From positions 124,001 through 188,000 of the forward strand of contig JBBHKE010001684.1 of NCBI GenBank assembly GCA_037447655.1: a stretch of DNA of 64,000 nucleotides, in the 5' to 3' direction. Every line of letters begins with the position of its first letter. Positions within the stretch are counted from its first letter, which is position 1. The notes under the pieces were generated by a model, which was not told where the DNA came from, made no database searches, and saw only the letters and a program-made list of their open reading frames with translations. Shown here piece after piece: positions 1 through 9,686 of the stretch. The DNA is from Zygnema cylindricum (lineage: Eukaryota > Streptophyta > Zygnematophyceae > Zygnematales > Zygnemataceae). Position numbers and translations under genes: made by a program.

Positions 1-2
1 AT

Positions 3-1247
3 TGGAATATTCCACTTGGAGTTGATCCTAAAATTGTTGAAACTCTTTTAAAAAAAGAATTAGGGGAGGAATTAGGGTTTGCAAGGGAAGAATTAGGTCA
101 CAATCTGGAGACCAAACTGGGGAAAATCTCAAATTTGAACCTCGAATCGCAAACAACGAACACTGCAGATAGGAAAAGGAACACCGGAGATAAGAAAAGG
201 AACAAAAAGGTAGGTGCAGTTTTAATAGTGTCACCTACTTATCATGGAGCTTGCAGTGACATAAAAGCAATTGCAGAAATTTGCCATAGTTTTGGAGTTC
301 CTTTGATTGTTGATGAAGCTCACGGAGGACACTTCAAGTTTCATAAACATTTGCCTTCATCAGCATTGGACCAAGGGGCAGATATTGTGATACAGTCAAC
401 TCACAAAGTACTCGGATCCCTCACACAATCTGCCATGGTACATATCCAAGGAGAATTCATTGATTTTACAAAAATATCAAAATGCTTACAATTACTTCAA
501 TCTTCGAGTCCCAGTTATCTCTTTCTCGCCTCTCTAGATGCTGCCACGTGGCAAATGAGTGGACCAAACGGCCATTCCCTGTTAGAAAACGCCATTTCTC
601 TCGCAAAGGAGGCTCGGAAGAGACTTGAAAGCATTCCAGGGGTGGAAGTAATGTCGTATGAGAAACCGATGTTTGGAGAAAGTTGTTGTAATTCCTCGAT
701 GTTCGGTGAAACTCGGGGAGTTGTGGATTGGGATCCATTGAGAGTGACAATAGGAACTCCCTCCTTTCCATTGAATGGATATGAATTGGATGACATTCTT
801 AGGATAGAATTTGGCGTGGTTGCTGAGTTGCCTTCTCTCAACGCTCTTACATTCGCTTTCAGTTTCGGAACAAGCCAGCTCGATGTCGATCGACTTGTAG
901 CGGCTTATGAACAAATATCTGAGCGTTATGCATTGACTTTATTTGGTTCTGCTGCTCCTCTTAGTTACCCTTCTTTCGGTTTCCTTCCCGTTACGTCGTC
1001 CGCTATTTCTCCTCGTGATGCGTTTTTCAGCGAATCCGAACGTGTTAAATGGAATGATGCTATTGGTAGACTTAGCGCAGAACTTCTTTGTCCTTATCCT
1101 CCCGGAGTTCCCGTTCTAGTTCCCGGAGAAGAAGTGACGTTGGAAGCAATTGAACATTTAATGGCAGTATTAAGTTCTGGAGGGTCGATAAGTGGTGCTT
1201 TTGACTCAAATCTTGAAACCATTGCGGTACTAAAATGTATGGCTTAA
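3..1247 (+). CDS. Orn/Lys/Arg decarboxylase-family PLP enzyme, 3' part (5' end outside window)
   Basis: The frame is open from the left edge to TAA at 1245-1247, so this is the C-terminal part of a longer protein; no start is in view. Residues matching the fold-type I PLP core of the OKR decarboxylase major domain are visible: VSPTYHGACSDI, then PLIVDEAHGGHF (the Asp and His that contact PLP in this family), then QSTHKVLGSLTQSAM, whose Lys is the expected Schiff-base residue. The tail LCPYPPGVPVLVPGE is typical of the family's C-terminal domain. Plant homologues are usually annotated as lysine/arginine/ornithine decarboxylases, often plastid-targeted; the substrate cannot be read from sequence. 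Odd feature: about 50 hydrophilic residues, rich in Lys, Arg, Asn and Glu, lie between GVDPKIVETLL and VGAVLIVSPTYHG, where relatives have a short linker. Confidence 0.92.
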   Translation, partial: WNIPLGVDPKIVETLLKKELGEELGFAREELGHNLETKLGKISNLNLESQTTNTADRKRNTGDKKRNKKVGAVLIVSPTYHGACSDIKAIAEICHSFGVPLIVDEAHGGHFKFHKHLPSSALDQGADIVIQSTHKVLGSLTQSAMVHIQGEFIDFTKISKCLQLLQSSSPSYLFLASLDAATWQMSGPNGHSLLENAISLAKEARKRLESIPGVEVMSYEKPMFGESCCNSSMFGETRGVVDWDPLRVTIGTPSFPLNGYELDDILRIEFGVVAELPSLNALTFAFSFGTSQLDVDRLVAAYEQISERYALTLFGSAAPLSYPSFGFLPVTSSAISPRDAFFSESERVKWNDAIGRLSAELLCPYPPGVPVLVPGEEVTLEAIEHLMAVLSSGGSISGAFDSNLETIAVLKCMA

Positions 1248-1489
1248 AGACTTCGACTATCTGATAAGACTATGGCTCAAAAAAATTACATTTAAGCTGT
1301 TTTTTTTTTTTCGGATGAAATTTTCAAGTAGAGAGGCCCTAGAGGGCTCTAAAAACGGAGGTCGCTGAAATATTTTAAAGTTAATAACCTATTTGTTTAA
1401 TCAGTTAGAAAGAAATGAGAGAATCTATATTTATTATTTTTTTGGTCACAGAGGAATTCAAGCTGACTCCGTCTTGATTTGTAAACGAT

Positions 1490-1606
1490 TTTGTAAGAAA
1501 GAGACGAGTTTATAAGAAAGAGACAATTTTATAAGAAAGAGACGAGTTTAGAAGAAAGATACGATTTTATAAAAAAGAGACGATTTTATAGGAAAGAGGC
1601 GAGATA
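1490..1606 (+). repeat. 22-bp minisatellite, about 5 copies
   Basis: The motif AAGAAAGAGACGAGTTTAT recurs at about 22-bp steps with substitutions (GACGAG, GACAAT, GATACG, GACGAT, GGCGAG), beginning about 245 bp after the decarboxylase stop codon. Confidence 0.8.
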
Positions 1607-2135
1607 CTTAGTAGACAAAGAGAGATAGTTTTCAATACGGCAAATCCTGGTCTTGAACTGAAGCTGATTCCTAAGATCAGTTTATGATCCCTTAATTGGC
1701 TTTAATTTGACACCCTCTGGTGATTAATTTTGACCTTGAAAGTTGCACATTAATTGTTTACTGGTTTACTAACAGGTTTAAATAGGTTTACTTTAGTACT
1801 GTGAAGGGTGTTTCGATGTAGGTGATACTCCCTATCTTTCTCTCCCTCCACTTCCCTCTTGCCCTATCCCCCACTTCCCCTCTCGATAATCACCCTTTTT
1901 TAAGGACTATCTTTTTTACTTACAAATCCTTAATTCATTGCCCATGCATGTGTTAAATATATATATATAGACCCAAATCCATGTTGATGTATTTCCTGAG
2001 AAGTATTTTATTTTTTGTCTGTTTTTCCCATGTGCAACTTCCCTAAAACTGCCCGTAAATGAAAAGTTTTCTAGTGTTAAAAATTGTAACTCGAAAAGCG
2101 ACAGGTACTTGAAAAAAAGACAATGCCTAAGAAAC

Positions 2136-2525
2136 GATAGTTCAAATGTTGAAAAATAATTGAACGCTATATGTGGTTTCCCCGTATTAGACAAGTATTT
2201 TACCCGAAAAGACTACAAAATATGGGTATAATGGTACTAGGTACATGGGTGGTTTTTTTTACCATAAAACCGAGAAACCATTAAAAAAACAATCAGTTTT
2301 TATTGTTACAGTTATGGATACCTGTTTTTTCTTTCATAAAATGATGCCTATTTTTAACTTAAATAGGGTTTTTTTGTTAGGATTTAAATTTTATAAAGTT
2401 TTTTTAAATGGTTTTTGAAAGCTTTTCTTCTACAAATTGATGGTTACTTTTAATTTTTATAGAGTTTTTTTTAACCGGGAAACTACATATAGTGTTTCCA
2501 ATTGTTTTCGCACATTTGAACTATG
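2136..2525. mobile_element. MITE, hAT-like ends (family 2)
   Basis: The left end begins GATAGTTCAAATGTTG and the right end closes with CGCACATTTGAACTATG, an inverted repeat of it. Sub-terminal arms also pair (GCTATATGTGGTTTCC against AACTACATATAGTGTTTCC). Other copies sit at 55992-56142 (complete) and at about 33788 (one end). The possible 8-bp flanking duplication is degraded (TAAGAAAC / GTACAAAC, 5 of 8 bases). No transposase is encoded. Confidence 0.7.
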
Positions 2526-2568
2526 GTACAAACAGTCGAAGGTGCTAAAAACAAAAGACATTAAAGCT

Positions 2569-2715
2569 AAGGGAGAGGCAGTGAGGGAGAGAGTGGGAGA
2601 GCGGGATGGAGGGAGAGGGAGAGGGTGAGGGAGGGAGAGGGGGAGAGAAAGAGAGAAAAAGTGGAGGAGAGAGAGAGGGAGAGGGAGAGGGAGAGGATGG
2701 AGGGAGGGAGAACTT
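2569..2715 (+). repeat. (GGGAGA)n purine-rich low-complexity tract
   Basis: Nearly pure A/G sequence built from GGGAGA and GAGAGA units. Similar tracts, on either strand, recur at 14540-14620, 14886-14945, 19763-19955, 23936-23985, 33619-33755, 35284-35464, 56935-57128 and 57826-58105, mostly inside introns. Confidence 0.85.
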
Positions 2716-3644
2716 TTAACAATTAATAGACAAGCTCGGTGTCGCATTTAAGTTGGATAACCGCTTAAAAAACGGTTTTAGAGTTATAAACAGCATTACT
2801 GTTGTGACTTTTTCTGGTCGAAAATCATATAAAGGTTAAAATAAGGTTTATAACACTAAATAAGAGAGTGAATTACAAACTGCCACGCGTTGCTGAACTA
2901 ATAATAAAAAATAATATAAACTAAATAAATAAATATAAAAAAAATAATACCATACAGACTTACACTAATAATTCCTTTATTTAAATAGCGATGGACAGTA
3001 GAGAGTTAAACATTTTCCGGGAACTCTGAGACCATCCGTTCGATTACTTTCTAAGGAAAAAATTGCAAGGTAACAACCTTTATCTTCCAATCGTGATTGA
3101 AAATAAAAATACTGTTGAAAATAGAAAAACTGTCAGAGACGAGAAGTAATGAAAATCGAAAAACTCGAAATCAGAAAAACTAGAGAAAAAGTACTTTTTC
3201 TGCAGGAAAAACATTCAACAATAATAGTGATGTACGGTGTACTGAATAATTGCACTAATCCATAGGTCTTTAATATTGTCCCACTCTCCTTTTACATCAT
3301 TTGAAAGCCTTAAAGCAATTATTTCACCTTTTAACCAAATCATGGGAGACTGCATTCCACTTTCATATTTTTACCAGCACTAAATATCACTTGTTTTTGG
3401 GATGGGTACATCTAAATCTCATTAGGAAAGGTTTCCCGAAGGAGTTTATAAGTAGAATTGTTTGTCCGGTTGTTGCCATGTTCAGTCTGATATTAAGTCC
3501 TAAGGACCAATGGCGTGTAATCCAACATAAGACTAGAAATATTTCCATCTCCCTTACAACAATATGATACCTCGTTGATAATGCCACCCATCACGGCAAC
3601 TAACCAACACTCAAACTAAATTAAACCTAGTTTAACCTCTCAAA

Positions 3645-3757
3645 GGAGGACAAATAAAGACCAATAAGGACTAATAGGGACCAATAAGGACTAATTACGA
3701 CTAATAGGGACTAATAAGAACTAATAAAGTCAATTAAGGACTAATGAGGAGTGCGAA
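3645..3757 (+). repeat. 10-bp minisatellite (GGACTAATAA)n
   Basis: About eleven degenerate 10-bp units (GGACTAATAA, GGACCAATAA, CGACTAATAG, GAACTAATAA) follow each other. It lies downstream of the F-box gene, probably beyond its 3' UTR. Confidence 0.85.
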
Positions 3758-4418
3758 AGCATCCACAATAAGTTGAGAAAATACGAACCATTCACATTTC
3801 CTACAAACTAAGCATTTTAGTGAACCCGAACCATGTAAACAAAACCAATTTACAAGCTTACAAAGAAACCAACTCACAACCATAATGTCAGAATAAGAGA
3901 CACGCAATACAAAAAAGCATGTTCCGAAAATACTGGAAAAAACTGAAAAAAACTGACAATTACAAACGAATACAGATTCTCGCTCGAATGTCTCCGATGC
4001 CAAAAGGCTTACAACTGATAAATGACTGGCCTACAAGGAGCTCTTTCGCTCTTCCTTTTATAAGCTTAAGACTCATCAACTTATCCTCAACTGTTTCCAT
4101 GTGACTGAGCACCAGTAATGAGTCTTTGCCGTTAATCCGTTGCCATTGCAATTGCTTTGACTTGCTTTGACTGGCATCTCTCGACAGAAGGGCAACTACC
4201 ACAAAAAGACAAAATTTTCAAGAAGAGCGTCGCGTCGTGCTCAAGTTGGACAAACAAAAAGACAACAACAAAAAAAAAGAAAGAGACTGGCTACAAAAAT
4301 TCCTAGTTTCTCACTAATCAAATGTCGAATACACGCCGGACCTCATCAAAAAACAAACGCAAAACCGGTACAAGGAAAAAGAAAAAAGGAAAACCTTGCG
4401 TAAACTCTAATAGACCAA

Positions 4419-6737
4419 TTACACAGAAAGAACAGCAGCTCCTACACACACTCTCCCATCTGCCCTGATTCGAATCGGTACCACATGTCGACATCCATTT
4501 CCGTTTCCATTTCCATTTCCATTTCCATTTCCTCCGTCGCTTACCCCTTGTGTAGCCATTCCGCCCACTCCTCCCACTTCTATTCCGGGACCAGGTAACC
4601 TCTCAGCCCTAGGAACAAAATTGGGCTCATTGAGAATATTAACCGCAGTTGGTCCATTAAGACCCTCCATGGGACCATCTAAAACCAGAGGAACACTTCC
4701 ACCTACCCCTCGATCTTGTGCATTCCCACGAGGCTCTAAATCCTGTCCGTCCAAACCAAACTGTCCTCTCAAAGCTTCTGGTTGACGGTTTTCTTGCCTC
4801 TGTCCTTCTCCTCCTCCTCCTCCCCCTCCTCCTCCTCCTCCCAATCCAAACCTCACTCTTGCCTCCTCGCCTCTAAGGAATTCTCCGAGCCTGACTCTCA
4901 ACCCTCTCCCACCTTCTCCCCCTGTATCCCCTCTCTCTACACCCAGATCGACTTCAGTTAAACTGACACTTGCCTTATGTTCCCACCTCCTTCCTACACT
5001 GGTTTGTTCTTGCCACGAGCCGACCACACAAAGCTTTCCCGGTTTTTTGTCCTTCGGAGACATACCGACGAGAAAATAATCTGTTACACTCGTTCTCGCT
5101 CCCACTCGTCTCCTCTCGCCAGGTGTCACATGGCTAAAATGCTGCCACGAGTTTTTCTCCCAATTAAAACGCTCCACTCCCAGCAACCGACCATCGGAGC
5201 TATCCACCGGTCCATTCTCGATCGAAAGAAATACATTACCAACTGCAACAACGGCTTTCCTTGTCTGCATTCCGTTGTGAGTTTGCCACTCTTTCTTCAC
5301 AGGATCGTAAAGTTCCGCCCACTGAGTCCCAGAATCTGGGTCGATTACAAACACGTAAAAAATTCCCTCTCTACAAGAAGCGCCATGTAAATATCGTCTT
5401 AACGGAGTTCGAGGCATTTCCACCACAGTCTCCCACTGACCACTAACAGTACAAAAGACAGACATAATAGGTGCTGCTCCTGCGACTTGTGGTTCATCAC
5501 TGGAAGCAATAAATATTTTTTTGCTTAAAGAGTCACACGCGGCGACGAGTTTTCTCCCTCTCTCTCCCAAAATCGCACATTTTCGCCATTCCCAAGCCAC
5601 TCCATCAAACACCCAAATGTCGTGTCGCACTTCGGAAATAATACTTGTACCTGAGCTCCGTACTGTCCCTCCGAGTACATAAATTTCAGAGCCGAGACTA
5701 AGAATTTCTAAATCCCAAATATCTGCCGGGCCAGGATGACCTAATCGAAGAGGAGGTAAGCGGAACCAATCAAAAGGAGCCGAACCTCCTCCTCTCACTT
5801 GCAAATGGGGAGGTAAAGCCTTAATCACTAAGGAAATTTCTCCACCCAGTCGCACTCCAGAAGAAAACCCTCGACTTTGGTTATTATTTTGAGGAGATGT
5901 GAGAGACCTAACAGAGTAAGGTGTACTTTTGCTTGAGCTTCCCTCTGAATCGAAAGACGAAAAAGGACCTTTCATCATAGAATACTCCTTTTTGTCATTT
6001 CCCGGCCAGAAAAAATTGCAATTAATGACCTGATCCATGGCTTCCTTCCTAAAATTGGTCCCGATACGAGCGTCGGATCTCATCGGTTCTTCTCTGTTTT
6101 CAAGTACATTCGAACTTGAATTTGAATTCGATTTTGAATTTGAATTCGAATCGGAGTCTTCTGAGACTACATGGTGGAGAAAAAACACACATAAAAGCTC
6201 TTCTTGCAAACCCTTGGCAAAACGCACATTGTACAAAGTCAAAGAGCGTGACACTTGTCGCCATAACCTGCAAACCTGCGACAATTGTCGACGTGAAGCG
6301 AGAGAAACCCTTCCCAAACATAACAAAGCGACATCTTCCGTGAGTCCCGGGATGATAGAATGATTATTGGCATCGTCGACTTCACCCCGGCTGGAAGAAA
6401 ATTCGGCAACTTTGCTGACGTCATCGTCATCTATGCCGACGTCATCACCATCTTTGCTGACGTCATCATCATGAGACCAGGTGTCGTCGTCTCTCTCCGT
6501 GCCTCCGTTGTCGGAGGAAGAAGCGGAGAAAGGATCTCCGAATCTCTCTCTCTCCTCTGATGAAGACCTGCTCAGACCGCCCGGGGAAGCCATAGCCATA
6601 GGATCATGAGAAGAAAATATGGAACAGTTTTTAGGGTTCTCTTCCTTAGGCGAGTTCCCTTCAGGCGAGGAAGGACCGTACAGTTCTTGCCAACGAGGAC
6701 TCCGAGGATGGACACCTGGAGGAATTAAAGGATCCAT
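4419..6737 (-). CDS. F-box/kelch-repeat protein, single exon, 772 aa
   Basis: One uninterrupted frame from ATG (6735-6737) to the stop at 4419. Residues 1-128 are acidic and Ser-rich with an Asp-run repeat (WSHDDDVSKDGDDVGIDDDD, about 87-106). Residues about 129-171 fit a plant F-box (IIPGLTEDVALLCLGRVSL... RLWRQVSRSL), the Skp1-binding motif of SCF ubiquitin ligases. A Ser/Asn repeat follows at 193-210. Residues about 330-575 carry degenerate kelch blades (SEIYVLGGTV, HDIWVFDGVAWEWRKC, TQWAELYDPVKKEWQ), the likely substrate-binding propeller. The C-terminus is low complexity: a Gly run at about 632-644 and Asn-Gly repeats at about 737-748. It resembles the SKIP11-like plant family but is longer at both ends. 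The target is unknown. The leader is a long (GA)n tract. Confidence 0.9.
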   Translation of the reverse strand: MDPLIPPGVHPRSPRWQELYGPSSPEGNSPKEENPKNCSIFSSHDPMAMASPGGLSRSSSEERERFGDPFSASSSDNGGTERDDDTWSHDDDVSKDGDDVGIDDDDVSKVAEFSSSRGEVDDANNHSIIPGLTEDVALLCLGRVSLASRRQLSQVCRLWRQVSRSLTLYNVRFAKGLQEELLCVFFLHHVVSEDSDSNSNSKSNSNSSSNVLENREEPMRSDARIGTNFRKEAMDQVINCNFFWPGNDKKEYSMMKGPFSSFDSEGSSSKSTPYSVRSLTSPQNNNQSRGFSSGVRLGGEISLVIKALPPHLQVRGGGSAPFDWFRLPPLRLGHPGPADIWDLEILSLGSEIYVLGGTVRSSGTSIISEVRHDIWVFDGVAWEWRKCAILGERGRKLVAACDSLSKKIFIASSDEPQVAGAAPIMSVFCTVSGQWETVVEMPRTPLRRYLHGASCREGIFYVFVIDPDSGTQWAELYDPVKKEWQTHNGMQTRKAVVAVGNVFLSIENGPVDSSDGRLLGVERFNWEKNSWQHFSHVTPGERRRVGARTSVTDYFLVGMSPKDKKPGKLCVVGSWQEQTSVGRRWEHKASVSLTEVDLGVERGDTGGEGGRGLRVRLGEFLRGEEARVRFGLGGGGGGGGGGGEGQRQENRQPEALRGQFGLDGQDLEPRGNAQDRGVGGSVPLVLDGPMEGLNGPTAVNILNEPNFVPRAERLPGPGIEVGGVGGMATQGVSDGGNGNGNGNGNGNGCRHVVPIRIRADGRVCVGAAVLSV

Positions 6738-6749
6738 AACACTCTCCGA

Positions 6750-6785
6750 CTTTGTGTTTTTTTTTTTTTTCTCTAATCTCCTGTG

Positions 6786-6851
<66 letters not shown>

Positions 6852-7096
6852 TTTAGTCGGCCATCATCCTCTCATTTCCATCTCTATCGCTCTCTCTCTC
6901 TCCCTCTTTTTCTCTCATGGCTCCATAACTCCCTCGCGATCTGTTTTTTTTTTTTGCTTTGTTGTGGTATCGCCACCGCTCTCTCTCTCTCTCTCTCACT
7001 ATCTGTCAGTACGGCTTCTTCGTCTCATTTCCATTTTTATAGCTCTCTCTCTCTCTCTCTCTATCTCCCTTCCACCCTCTCTCTCTCTCTTCAAAT
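6750..7096 (+). repeat. CT microsatellite cluster in the F-box 5' leader/promoter
   Basis: Long CT runs at 6789-6847, 6979-6998, 7041-7062 and 7079-7091, with poly-T at 6758-6770 and 6944-6955. Read on the F-box strand this is a GA-rich leader or core promoter starting within about 15 bases of the start codon. GA tracts in plant promoters can bind GAGA-type BPC proteins; that role here is inference. Confidence 0.85.
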
Positions 7097-7099
7097 CTA

Positions 7100-8270
7100 C
7101 AATGACCTCTGTAGCTGGCATGAAGAATTTTTCCTTTATAAAGTACACATGGTACACATGTTGTACTCTTGTACTCTTGTACTGTCAAACCGTACAGATT
7201 TAATACCATGCTCAATATGTGCAACTTTTTCATCTAAATTTTTGAAGTATTAACGTAGTGTAACGCCTCATTTTCTGCACTTTTAAATTACTCATTTACT
7301 GTGGTACATACTAAACTCCATATACATGTGCCAGCGAATCTACATTCGAATTTTGCGCGAATTACACTCCAAAAGTAATACACGGTTTTGACTTTCCGTG
7401 ACTGTTTTCAGTAATTTAGCTAAGGTCAACATCGGACGGCCAACGTTTTCCCAATTATTGAACTTGTACAGATGGGACGTCGACTAACATTTCTGTTCAA
7501 CACTTCCAGTTCTGAACTGCTGTGGTCCGTACTACTACTGTGTAGTCGGAAATCTGGTACCTGAAACTCTTGTCGTCAAGATTAAATATAGTGGAAATGT
7601 ACGGTTTTGTAGCTTCTTGCCAAAGTTTTGTCGAGAAAATCAGATGCGCTTCGTTTTGAGATGCGAGACGACGTCTTGTCACCATGACAGTACACCGTGA
7701 ATCGTTATTCGCGTAAAGGTTTCTTTTAGCGTGTAGGAACAATTACCGTCATTTACGCTAATTGAGAATTTGGAAATTTTCAACGAAATCGTTTATTCTA
7801 ATTAGGAAGTAGGGTTTTTTTTAAATAGTATGGATAATTCTATTTGAGAATTAAAAAAAAAGGGTACCTTAAATAGCGTCCATTACGCCAATACCGATTC
7901 ACGGTGTACTGTACTGTAGGTTAGAGGCCCTTCGTTACGCAAAAATTTACAGTAGACTGCACTTTTGTTTCCAGACAGAAAATTGTATAATTTTGTTTTT
8001 CGTTACCAGATTTGTACGGAAAACATTACATCATGCTACATTTTGAACGATGTTCTATCGCGCAGTCTGTAGTCCACGTGTTCAAAATTTAATGGTACCA
8101 CGTAGGTTAGTATCGGATATTAAAAATCGTCAATGATTTTTACACCGACCAAAATTCTTCTTTTGCGTACCATTACGTGCGTACCAGGTCATCGTACAAC
8201 ACAACTTTTGTACTCTTTGCAGAGGCCTTGTCAGATACCAGCTCATTTTTTTAGGGTTCCTGGTTTTTCG
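7100..8270. other. Intergenic, no gene recognised
   Basis: AT-rich sequence upstream of the F-box gene. Pieces of TA-flanked elements are seen (GTACACCGTGAATCGTTATTCG at about 7688-7709 is the same kind of end as at 37121). I see no coding exon or RNA gene. Confidence 0.5.
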
Positions 8271-8366
8271 CGTGACGAATGTGCGTTGCCAGAAATAGTG
8301 TGACGAATGGACGCCAACAAAAATAGCGTGACAAAGTGTGTTACGATATTTTTTTTGTGTTTTCGG

Positions 8367-8817
8367 CATAGTTCAAAAGTAGGTGACCGGACGCCCATAC
8401 AATATGCCTATTGTATGCAAAACATACAATATGGCCTTAATCCCATATTGTATTGGCCGCAAAATGAAATAAAATAGTAACAGGTTGCACATGGATCGAT
8501 AGAGAATTAAACGTCATGTCTAAACTTGAAAAAAATATCGGACAAAAAAATATTTTTCTGTGAGTTTTGAGCGACTTTTTGATTTAAAAAGTCAGATTGG
8601 GACGATCTGACGGTCGTTGATGAGAGTAACGACCTAAGAAGATCACATGAAAAGCCCATAACACAACTTTCGATAGGACTATCGTCAGATTCGGACGATC
8701 GGACGGTTGCTAATGAAAGTAGCGATATAAGAAGATCACATGGAAAGCCCGTAACACAACTTACGCGAAAGGCGGCCTACAAAAGGCCTACCAAAAAACG
8801 CCTACTTTTGAACTATG
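8367..8817 (+). mobile_element. hAT-type MITE (family 1) with perfect 8-bp target duplication
   Basis: Terminal inverted repeats: CATAGTTCAAAAGTAGG at the left and CGCCTACTTTTGAACTATG at the right. Both sides carry the same 8 bases, GTTTTCGG (8359-8366 and 8818-8825), as hAT transposition produces. The interior has the CAATATGCCTATTGTATG dyad and GATCACATGAAAAGCCCATA, shared with copies at 37658-37933, 43776-44078 and 62988-63575. No coding capacity. Confidence 0.92.
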
Positions 8818-8925
8818 GTTTTCGGTTAGATTTTTGAATGCATATATCATGTGCGAAATTTTTGATTTCCGTTGGTTGCCCTCCTAACACGTATGCTCAT
8901 TATCCAACGTGTCGCGGCTCTAATT

Positions 8926-9000
8926 TTTCTGTAAATGGTGATGTACCTCGCGAGGTACATCATTGGTGATGTACCTCGCGAGGTACATCATTTACAGAAA
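8926..9000. repeat. Double perfect palindrome (hairpin) inside copy A
   Basis: A 22-bp perfect palindrome centred on CCTCGCGAGG occurs twice, at 8940-8961 and 8968-8989. Outer arms TTTCTGTAAATG (8926-8937) and CATTTACAGAAA (8989-9000) also pair. Copies B and C carry palindromes of different sequence near the same place. Confidence 0.9.
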
Positions 9001-9410
9001 CTTTTGAAGCAAAATGCTTCGCGAAAAAATATCCAACGGTCTTTGTTAACGCCCAGACCTTTGGGGAATATTGGCAAGATTCTCTCATTCTCTGGAATGT
9101 TGTTTCCCTGTAAAAACAAAATAAGAGGTACGGCATAATACGGAGAAGTCCGAATTTCTGTAAACAACCTCACTTTTCGTCTAATGGAACTTCACCCTTA
9201 CATACGACAGCCAAACGAAGGATCTCCGTTAAAATGGACATTTGCTCTTGGCCAATCGCCTCCTACTGTTTCAGTCCTTCAATGTAGCAAATATATATAA
9301 TTTAATATAGCTGAATATAATATAGATATGTATAATATGATATATAATATGTGCCGATAACTTTACGACAATATCCACATGGACATGACATGAGCAAATT
9401 GATATTTCGT

Positions 9411-9578
9411 GATGTGGCAATCGTGTTATGTTCTCAACAAAGAAACAATACGCATCGTGACGTGACAAATCATAGCAGCTGAGAGGGCATAAAGACTCGC
9501 GACGTGGCAAAAATTAGCCGACGTGGCGTCATGTAGCAAACATCTTTAACGATGTGGCATTGCAGAGCGTGACGTGAC
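9411..9578 (+). promoter_or_regulatory. Cluster of ABRE/bZIP-like ACGTG motifs upstream of rhamnogalacturonan lyase
   Basis: Six related motifs occur in 170 bp: GATGTGGC (9411 and 9551), GACGTGAC (9459 and 9571) and GACGTGGC (9501 and 9520). ACGTGGC is the classic plant ABRE core bound by bZIP factors. The cluster lies 109-276 bases before the predicted ATG (9687), with a TATA-like ATATATATCATATAT at about 9629-9643 between. The motifs are directly visible; control by abscisic acid or stress is inference. Confidence 0.6.
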
Positions 9579-9686
9579 ATATTTTTGCCCCGAAATGCAC
9601 TAAAAAGTGACAAATTATTTGAAGTACAGATATATATCATATATGCTGTTACTGTACGGTACTTTATAGTTCTTGGAGCGACAGCC

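Larger units (their letters stand above)
1248..4418. other. Intergenic region with repeats; no gene recognised
   Basis: Lies between the 3' end of the decarboxylase gene (+) and the 3' end of the F-box gene (-), so it holds two convergent 3' UTRs. It contains two minisatellites, a MITE at 2136-2525, a purine-rich tract at 2569-2715 and the end of another small element near 2986 (a copy of the AATAGCGATGG motif). Short frames at 3301-3567, 3734-4003 and 3960-4202 show no recognisable domain; the latter two probably fall in the F-box 3' UTR. Confidence 0.6.
8270..9202 (+). mobile_element. Dispersed element family, copy A (interrupted by a hAT MITE)
   Basis: Segments 8270-8358 and 8826-9202 align by eye with 40310-40790 (same strand) and with 51485-51900 (opposite strand). 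Shared landmarks in order are repeated AATAGTGTGACGAA motifs, ATTTTCGGTTGTA or a variant, a central palindrome, TTGGCAAGATTCTCT, TGTAAAAACAAAATA and GGAACTTCACCC. The class is unknown; no transposase frame was found. A hAT MITE sits inside this copy only. Confidence 0.7.

Noticed and set aside
3734-4403. Overlapping frames of 60-90 codons on both strands
   Set aside because: Probably 3' UTR of the F-box gene; basic Lys/Arg-rich or hydrophobic composition without family features.
6410-6480. Repeated TGACGTCA palindromes that look like bZIP/CRE sites
   Set aside because: They encode the Asp-Asp-Val repeat of the F-box protein, so coding repetition is the simpler explanation.
6037-6560. Plus-strand frames opposite the F-box gene
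   Set aside because: Antisense of Ser/Asn and Asp repeats in a clearly coding exon; shadows.
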